Positions 52,401 to 61,400 of a stretch of 64,000 bases of DNA are shown in pieces. The stretch's first letter is position 1. Each line of letters starts with the position of its first letter. Source of the DNA: Oreocharis arfaki (Eukaryota; Chordata; Aves; Passeriformes; Paramythiidae); contig VZRR01010329.1 in assembly GCA_013398015.1 (NCBI GenBank), positions 186,001-250,000 on the forward strand. The letters are read 5' to 3'. Both the position numbers and the translations under genes were made by a program. The notes beneath the pieces are model-generated. The model was not told where the DNA came from. It worked only from the letters and a program-made list of their open reading frames with translations, and searched no databases.

Positions 52401-55400
52401 TTTTATGGTTATTATATGCCTCTGGAGTTCAAAGAAAGTAAGCACATTTTCTTAGATGAAATTGCTAGAAAAATGAAACAAAGAAAGGGGAATGAAAAAA
52501 AATAAAAGAAAAAAGATCAGTGTGATTCTGATAATGTAAATTAGGGCCATTTGTAGGAAACTCTACAAATGTGGCAGAAAGTTTCTCCCTCATATAAACC
52601 ATCATTAACTAAAAGAGGAGAAAAATAAAATGAAATTTAGCAGCTTTCATCAGAAGGAACCAAATATTAGACCAGGACAAAAATCATCAGGCTTCAAGAG
52701 AAATACGTGGGGTCGAATACCTGCTAACACACTGACTGAAATTCAACAAACTACTGCATAGAAGCAGGGCTGGTGAGACTACCCATGGGTGTTTTTAGAG
52801 GCAGATGCCAAGTGAAGGAACTATGATTTTTGCCAAGCATATTGTTATATTTTATTTTTGCCTCAACTTTCCATCTTCTGGGTAAGAAATGGGAAAATCC
52901 TTGGTCTGCTGGAAGAGAATATACTCAGTCTCATGTAGCTTTAGAGTCTAGAAAAGTATTTATTCATGAACTTAGCTCCAGGTCTGCATACTAAGCACAG
53001 TCTGTGGCGGTTAACCAGAAACTGAAAGGTCAGGACACCGAAAGATTTTTCCAGGTCAAAGTTCGATATTCTTCTGTGTCCTTTCCATAGACTAGAATTT
53101 ACATCTGTGAAATCTGTTTGCTTATCCAGTCAACACTGTGACGTTCAAAATATACTGGATATAGTACCATGATGAAATGTGGTGCCATACAATCCAAATT
53201 GTTTTTAAGGTAACTATGTTTTTTCTTTGATGAAGCATTTGTGGAAAGGAGTTGATGAAGACAGGTACCTACGAAATGTACAGCATTAAAGAAAAAACTA
53301 GTTATTTAGAATTTATTTTAAACAATAGCTTGTTTGTAGAAATTTTTGGATGCAAAAAGGAAAGCAGTAAAAATGAGTTGCTACAGAAGTGGTGTCTTGG
53401 TTTGAAAGACAGGCGTCTGTTTAAGGGAGGCAGAAGGCCCCTTTGAAATGGAAAATGCAACCCCCTTCCCTCTGGATTATTATAACTTTGAAATTAAGGG
53501 GCTTTCAGGTAAGGATATGAGAAANAGCAGCGCTGGTGGCTCCCGGTGAGCAGGGTGGGTGCGATAGTTCTGGTGAAACAGAACTCTGGTCCTGTGGAAA
53601 AGGGTCTGGTCCTCGCCTGAAGGTCCAGTGATGCAGCTTCTTGTCCTCTGGAAGTCCAGCGGAGAAAAGCTACCTTGTGCCTGAAAAAACCTCTGATTAT
53701 ATCCAGGTGGGAAGCGTTCAGTTCTTCCTCCTGGGCAGAGCATCTCACAATGGGGTGGTGAGGCACTGATGGGCCCATTAACAGGAGATAGTCCAGAGCC
53801 CGTTATCTATGAGCCCTTTGGCAAGGCACAGATGGGCCCATTAACAGAACAGAGTCCGGAAGGAGGAGACAAGGAAACACTGCCCCACCTGGTTTCACAG
53901 CTCACAAAGGTGGTAATAGAATACACTGCAACCCAGGACAAGTGGTAAGAAATTTTGCCTGCATTTAATTGAAAGTACTACCTGGAAAAATATCGATATA
54001 GTATGCATTAATATACAATTTTCTTTAAACTCTTTTCTGTTTCATGTATGTTCTCTTGCAACGTGTTTCCACTTCAGCATTTCTTCTTTCAGTCTCATCA
54101 GAATTTTGGACTTTTGGAGGTATGGAAAACTAGAAAATTACCACTGTTATTAGCACTAATCAAGCATACCTTATGAGAACTATTTTCAAATAAATGTAAT
54201 TTTACAGTATAAAATAAATAAATGAAATGCTACATCATGGGTTGGCCTGACTGAGAAAGAGTACTTCCACATCTCAGATGGTCCAAAGCACTTTGAAGTG
54301 ACATGACAAAATGCCAGGATAGAGAAACATGCAGGAAAGAGCGATGAGAGAGGTTCTCAAGAAGTTGTGAAGACAACCTCATGCCAAAGGACACAGAGAA
54401 GCTGAGGCACGTAGAGCTTTCTTTGCCTTTTTCTCTGCTGGCAAGGTCTACTCTCTGGCCTCCCAGTTCTGCATGTCTGGTAGCAAAGATCTGGGGAAGA
54501 CAAGCTGCTCATGGCAGCAGACAACTGAGTGAGGGACTACTTCACCTGGATATACACAAGCCCATGGTCCTGCCCACAAGGCATTCAAGGATGCTGAGAG
54601 GGCTACCTGGTGCTGCTGCAAGGCTGCCAAAGTCTAATCAGCAGCTGCTAATGAGTGACATTCCTCAGGAACCAGTCCTTCACTGCTGAAAGGGAGGAAG
54701 AAGTAGAAGATGCTCCGTGCTGGCAGGAATGGTTGGTGCACTGGAGGATGGCTCTGCCAGTCAGGAGGAGCTCAACAAGCTGCAGAAATGTGTTGACAGG
54801 AATATCATGGCTTCAGCCAGATCCTAAGTTCCTCACCTGCGATGCATTGATGAAGTCTGGCCAATGGCTGGGTAAAAAAACTCCATTGCATAAGAGGACT
54901 CCAAAATTTTTGGGCCCTCACACACAAGAAGCAAACCAAAGTCCAGCTGAGGAAGATGGTTTTATTTAGCTTGGAATACAGAAAAGTAAGGGAGGACTTA
55001 ATTGCAGTCTTCCAGTACTTACAAGCAGTTTCTAGAGAAGATGCAGCCATTTCTCCTCAGAGACACAGAGAAATGGCAAGATGCAATGATTACAAGCTAC
55101 AACAGGTCTTTCACAATGACAACAGTGAAACAGACTGATTAAAATGTATGTGGAATCTCCATCCTTGGAGGTTTTCACAAGTCTACAGGACAAGGCCTGG
55201 AGCAACCTGCTCTGATACCGAAGACTGCCCTGTGTAAAGCAGGAGATTGGACTAGATGAGCTCTTTACAACCTTTTAACCTAAATTATTCTGTCATACTT
55301 CACTTCATGCTGCATGGACTTGCAAGAGCTGAAATTTTAGTTTCCAATATTTTTTTTTCTAGGAATCGTCCTTGAAAGTACATCTACATAAGGGAAATAC

Positions 55401-58400
55401 CCTGACTGAACACACACACCTCATGGAAGTCACAAATTTTTCAGTGCATTGTAGGAGGAAGAGCTCTAGCTATTGATTTTGGTCCCAGGGAAAACTGCAT
55501 TTATCAAACTTCCATAACTGCCTAAAAGAACAGCATCACGGATCATGCATCATCATAAGGAAGTATAAATTATCTCTACGATTGCTTTGAAAGAAAGATT
55601 GTAAACTCAGTTCAGTAAAAACTAACTCCAACCTTCTCACAACAGGAATGTCAATCTTTAATTTCAATATTGAAATAAAAGGGTTTGCCTATTCCTAATT
55701 TGAACCTTTCAGAATACACACCTCCTGGAAAACTTATGAAGGTCATATTTCCTCCTTGCTTTCAGAAGAAAACAAATGTAAAAAGACAGAATTTTCTGCA
55801 AGACAGAAATGCTACATTTCTCTCAGCTGTATAATTGAATACTTTGAGCACCATTCCTTTCAAGAGCTCAAAATATTTTTGAACTACAGTGAAAACAAAT
55901 TTATCACCATTTTCCCATATCCAAAAAATGTGGGAATACTCATGTTCATCTCTGCCTATTATGGCTTACTGTCTTCCCTCAATGGTTCTAATTAAGATGT
56001 TGTGAGTGTTCAAATTCACAAAAAAAAAAGAAACAAGAAAATCGAGCCTTGTGAATTTTTCCCTCTGATCTAATATGAGGTTTTCATTTGCAGAAGGCAA
56101 ATTATGAAGAAGACATTATGATGCCTTTCTTCACAGAGACCTTTCTTTTTTTTTATTTCCAAAATGTACATTTTTGACCAGAAAGTAATACTTAGTCTAC
56201 AAATGAGTGCATATAGTTGTACTGGTTTTGGCTAGGATAAAGTTAATAAAGTTAATTTTTATCATTGTAGCTTGGAGGGTGCTATATTTGAGATTTGTGA
56301 CCAAATCAATGTTGATAACACAGAAACATATTTTCTGCTCGTCACCCCACCAGTGAGGAGGCTGGGGGTACATAAGAAGCTGGGAGGGGCCACAGCCAGG
56401 ACAGCTGACCCCAACTGACCCAAGGGAAATTCCCTATCATATGGCATTGTGATCAGTATGTAAAGCTGGGAGGAGAAGAAGGAACAGGGGGATGCTTGGA
56501 GCGATGGCATTTGTCTTCCCAAGTCACTGTCAGGTGTGATGGGGCCCTGCTCTCCTGGGGATGGCTGAACACCTGCCTGTCCATGGGAACCAGGGAATTA
56601 ATTCCTTGTTATGCTTTGCTTGTGTGCATGTGGCCTTTGCTTTACCTATTAAACTGTCTTTATCTCAACCCATGGGTTTTCTGGCTTTTATCCTTCCGAT
56701 TCTCTCCACCTACCAAACCGGGGGAAGTGAGTGAGTGGCTCTGTGGGGCTGAGCTGCTGACTGGGGTTAAACCACAACTATAGTAATCAGAAATGGCCAA
56801 GGGTAATATAGTCACCCAGTAAAGGGAGAGAGGACACCCATCATCATCATCTCACAAGAAAAAGCAGCATTTTCTCAGGAATCACTTTCAAAACATCTTC
56901 TTTAATAAAGTTACCTTTTTCTCCTGGAGGCCCAACTCTGCCTGGACGACCTGGAGCACCTTTCTCCCCCTTTTCTCCAGCCTCCCCTGTTGATACAAAA
57001 ATAAACAAAAGAAGAACCATATTAAACCTGGACTATTTTCTGTTAGCAGCAGTGACAAGAATGCCATTCTCTCCAGTGAAAAAAATAGAAGCAGATGTGA
57101 TCTGATTTAACAGCTTTACTTGATGGACAGAAAACGGATTTTTCTTCAACTGATGTAGACATTGACAAACCCTAAGTCAATACATTACTGAAGTCTTATA
57201 CAACAGGTCTAGTTTTGTGGACGTTACTTATATCATTGACCTTCAAAAAGCCAACAGCACAATTCACTTAAGCAGAAGCTTCAGAATTAGACCCCAATAT
57301 AGCACATAAACTTCTGTGTTCACCAAACTCTTTCCGAGCCTCTGCTAAGGACATGCTTAAGTCTCAAGTGAAAATGGCTTAACTATTGATTCCTTAAGTT
57401 TTAACTTTTATATTTTTCAAACCCTGTACTACTTAGTGGGTAACTCTGAAGTTTCGTGCGACCTGTTAACTACCCTTCTCATGCTGGTTAGACATAACAA
57501 GCCTCTCTAGGTTCACTCTTCAAGGACACCAGGCCCAAAATGTGTGAACTAAAGCCTTGGGGGTGGGGGATAAACTTCGGGTAATTACATCATTAACTCA
57601 GGTTATAACTGGAGAATTAACCCTGATATGCAAATGGACCAAACTTATAAAAGTGTGAAGAACCAGTGACCTGGGGTCCGTCTTGGGTGTATCCTCTTGA
57701 CTGCCCAGGGAGTACCTTTGAAGGCCCTTCAAATAAATACCTACTTTTATTCACTTATTTTTGTCTAGCCTCTGTGTTTTAGGTGGCCACTTCAAGGCAT
57801 CACTATGACCTCAAATTAAAAGAAAAAAAATGTAATTTCTGAGACCTATAAGAAGGCATTGCTACATCCATCATTAGAGGACCATTTTTAAGCATGAGCA
57901 TTAACTCCCTACTCCATATCCTCAGCTATATACTGTGCCTTTTAATCTCTGAGGTATGAACCACTATGCAGTGTGCTTACATGCACATAGCTCACGGTGC
58001 ATCAATATATTCAGCACATTTAAACATCACTTTCTGTAAACATTTGCCACCCAAGTGCCTTTCATTGAAAATATAGAGATGCTTAGCTTGTTTCGCCCCC
58101 TACTACTGTACTACTACTGTAGTTTGCCATTGACATAAAATTTAAATCTCTCTGACAAACAGAAGTTTCAAGAATGATTTATACAGCCACCTTGACAACA
58201 CAAGATTTATGTGATGAAGGAGAAGAAAGTTCTATGGCTTCCACAGAAAATAAAATGCTGGTATGTAAAATCCAGAGTTAGCACAGCACATGTGATGTCC
58301 CAACACTGTATTTCTACGGAGGAGAGTGAGCATTAGCTGCTCTCCAGGAAGCTGATGGGAGCACCGCAGTAGGAAAATCTATGGTTATCATGCACCTCAC

Positions 58401-61400
58401 AAGCCCAGCTCTCTGGCATAGCTGGCAGCTGTGGTTCAGAGAGGGGTCACAGAGATGACATGTGAAAACATGCCACACCATGGCACATTTCAAATATGCA
58501 GCCTCCAGCTCTCTTTCCGTCTCTCTCTTTACTGTAGACCTAGGTGGCTGTGAGCTGAACTCAGCCCTCCATCTGTTATATTTTCATTCTTCAGGCTGCT
58601 CCAGACCATCTTGCCTGCCTTCAGACATGCAAAAATAGGCCATTCTCTGACCTTAATGAGTCTTAACTTCACATAATCCCCAGTGAATAATATTGTTAGT
58701 ATGAAACAGGCTGTAATTTGGCACATTTGGGAACGTCACATTTTTATTATCAGGTAACCAATAGGCTTTGTATGATTGCCTTTCACCCCTCAGGGCTGGT
58801 TATGAGTTCTTTGCTTCCCAAAGATAAATCCTGACAATGACTTTTCCTTGCTCTCTGGAGGCTGAAAGCAGGCTATTACAGCCTATTGCTTTACACGTTC
58901 TTCAGAGTGAAAGCTGTGCATTAGGGATCAATAAAATAGATCACTCTTGCTTCAGGCCATTACACTTGCCTGCATTTATTCCTATAATACGATGACACCG
59001 CATTCCTTAGTGTGGGTGTTTTAAAAACTTTCTCCAAGAGGAGATTACTCCATTACAGGCCCAGCTACAGACCAGTCTACATTTTTTTCTTATCAGCTGT
59101 TTTGAGGAGCAAGACCTTAGCCGAGAGGGACTGATCAGTGGCCCAGCTCAGCTTTGCATTGTGTAAGTCCCTATTTTTGCTTTTTGTACCCTGAGCACTG
59201 TGCAAATTGAGGAAGTAAAGCCTGTGCAGGTGTCATGGGCAACAAAACAGTTTTCTGTCAAGAAATTTCAATCAACTTAATTTTTCACCAATTAATAATA
59301 ATAATTAATAATAACATTTACAGTAATGTTTAAATTCTTGATTCATGAATTAGACAAAGACACTCCCGTATATTCTTTCTGGTCTCCAGCCCCTTGGCCT
59401 ACAACCAAGTCCCTTCAGAGCAGGAGGTTGGGATCTGTGCGTCATGGTCCCTACCCGACTGATCTGTTGTGGCCTCTTCCACCAGTCACAGTCCCTTAGC
59501 AGTTGTACCTCTTGCTCAGTCTCCTCTCCATCCCTTCCTGGATATTTGCTGCAGCCCCACTGCACAAAACAGTACTTTCTTTGTCAGCACCATGCAGCAT
59601 TGCCCGTGCAGCAGAGACAGGGTGAGATGTGATTAGTTGTGCTCCACGGTGTTGAGATACCCCATACTCCCAAAAGAAATTTAGCCCTGCCACCAAGCTG
59701 AGCTGCCATAGGATCATGCGTATCAGGTCCTGGCACTACTACAAGTTCTTCCTACATCATCTCTGGGAGAGATCTTTCTTAGTTCAGGCAATGTATCTTA
59801 CAACTGCTGTTGATTTGCCTCCTTCTGTGAATTCTTTGGGACAGGATTTGTCTATGCTTATGTTTCCAACATCATACCATAAGCTGTACCATCTACAGCA
59901 TGCAATGAAAATAGTACACCAAATATTAACTGTGTGAGCTGTTAAGCATTCCTGCCTGGTGATAATTTCCTTCCATTACTCATATTCCCTGTGTGAGTAG
60001 ATGCATCAAGTGTGGGTGTAAAAAAATTTGGGTTTTTAATATAGCATCAACTTTTTTATGTATTGAATGTCATTGAGACTATTAAGACAACTCTTGCTTT
60101 AGACTCTAGAAGGGAGACAAAACAAGATGGCAAACCAAGTATTTAAGCTTTGAAGGATTGTTCTATGTTATTTTTTTTCTCCACAGTAGTAGTAACTTCA
60201 ATTTCATGTGCCTATCAAAAGAAACTGGACTTTAGGAAGAGTATGAGTGAGTCATGTAGCGAGGCTTTATCATCCACTGCTTTTCCATGCACAGCACACT
60301 TTGCTCATTATTAATATTGCTGGCTTTCTACAACATGGTTCAGTCTGCTGTCTGCATTCTCAGAGCCATGGTTTTGCCCTTAACTTTTCATCTTACTCCT
60401 TTATACTCTTGGGTTAAAAAAATAACCAATCAACCAACCCCCCACCCAAAAAACCCCACCAAAACAACAACCAAAAAAAAAAAAACCAAACAAGCAAAAA
60501 AAAATCCACAAAAAAAACCCCAAACCAAACCAAAAAAGCCCCAAATATACAAACAACAAAAAAACCCCACAAACCACCAAAACCAGTCCCTAAGACCTAA
60601 ACTGCTGACCTTAATCTCATCTGTGCTTTTTCTTGGTGTCTTTACTGGCTTTCTTCCTCATCCATTTCCACATCCACTCTCATCTCATGCCCCTTCTGAT
60701 TTTCTCTTTTGTTCTGTGGGGTCTTAATTAATTTTGTGTCATTTTATGTTTATTTAGTTTCCAGTCTCCCCACTCAGTCTCATTTTTTGAGCTCTTCTTT
60801 TTTTGTTTTTTCCCTTCTATCTCTTTCTGTTCTTCTAAAGTTCCTCCTTTACCCTCCCCAGCTTTTGGGTACTTTTCTCCTTCATCACCCCATTTGGGCT
60901 CCACTTTTTGCACCACCTAAGTGTCTGTCCTCTACCATTCACATATCTCATGGTCTCCCTAATTTCTTTCATTTCTTCCTAGTGCCTGTTTTTCCCAAGA
61001 TCTGTCAGAGCCATGCCCAGCAGCAGTGTGGGACTCTATTCCTCCACCACTGGAGACCTTGCTGGCAGCCCAGCAGAGGAGGACATGGTGCAGATCTAAA
61101 AGCTGCAGTGAGCAAATGCCTCTTCATGGGAGCTGAAATTTGGCCATGTGTGTGCTCAGTGTAAAGGAAGCCTTGGCCAGCAAAATGGGTTGGAGCTGTG
61201 CCAGTGGGGGACAGCAGTGTCTCATCGCCACTTCTCTGAGCCAGTCCCCTTGACGGCGCAGTTGGAGTATTGAAAGCTTTTTAGGGATTTCTCATTAACT
61301 AGGTCTGTATCAGGCCATTTTGTGCTTCAATGAATTTGCACCTCAATCTCTCTCAATTTTGCAAGGCTTACATCTCATGAAACTGAGTGAAATCATTAAC

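Larger units (their letters stand above)
46245..56914 (-). other. COLEC11: COLEC11 large intron, 10,670 bases, rich in insertions
   Basis: A phase 1 intron between the first and second collagen exons. It carries a long minus-strand CR1 (48962-49855), a solo LTR (53393-53940), a plus-strand CR1 (54965-55297) and a second solo LTR (56218-56779). The remainder, including 46245-48961 and 49856-53392, is AT-rich and shows nothing else I can support. Confidence 0.85.

Noticed and set aside
53480..53778. Two minus-strand frames of about 90 codons containing an undetermined residue
   Set aside because: They fall inside a solo LTR, antisense to it, and carry no retroviral domain.
56262..56783. Frames of 86-95 codons
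   Set aside because: Chance frames within the ERVL-like LTR.
60287..61164. Two frames of about 150 codons on the plus strand
   Set aside because: The first is generated by the A/C tract and the second by pyrimidine-rich sequence; no domains, inside a COLEC11 intron on the other strand.
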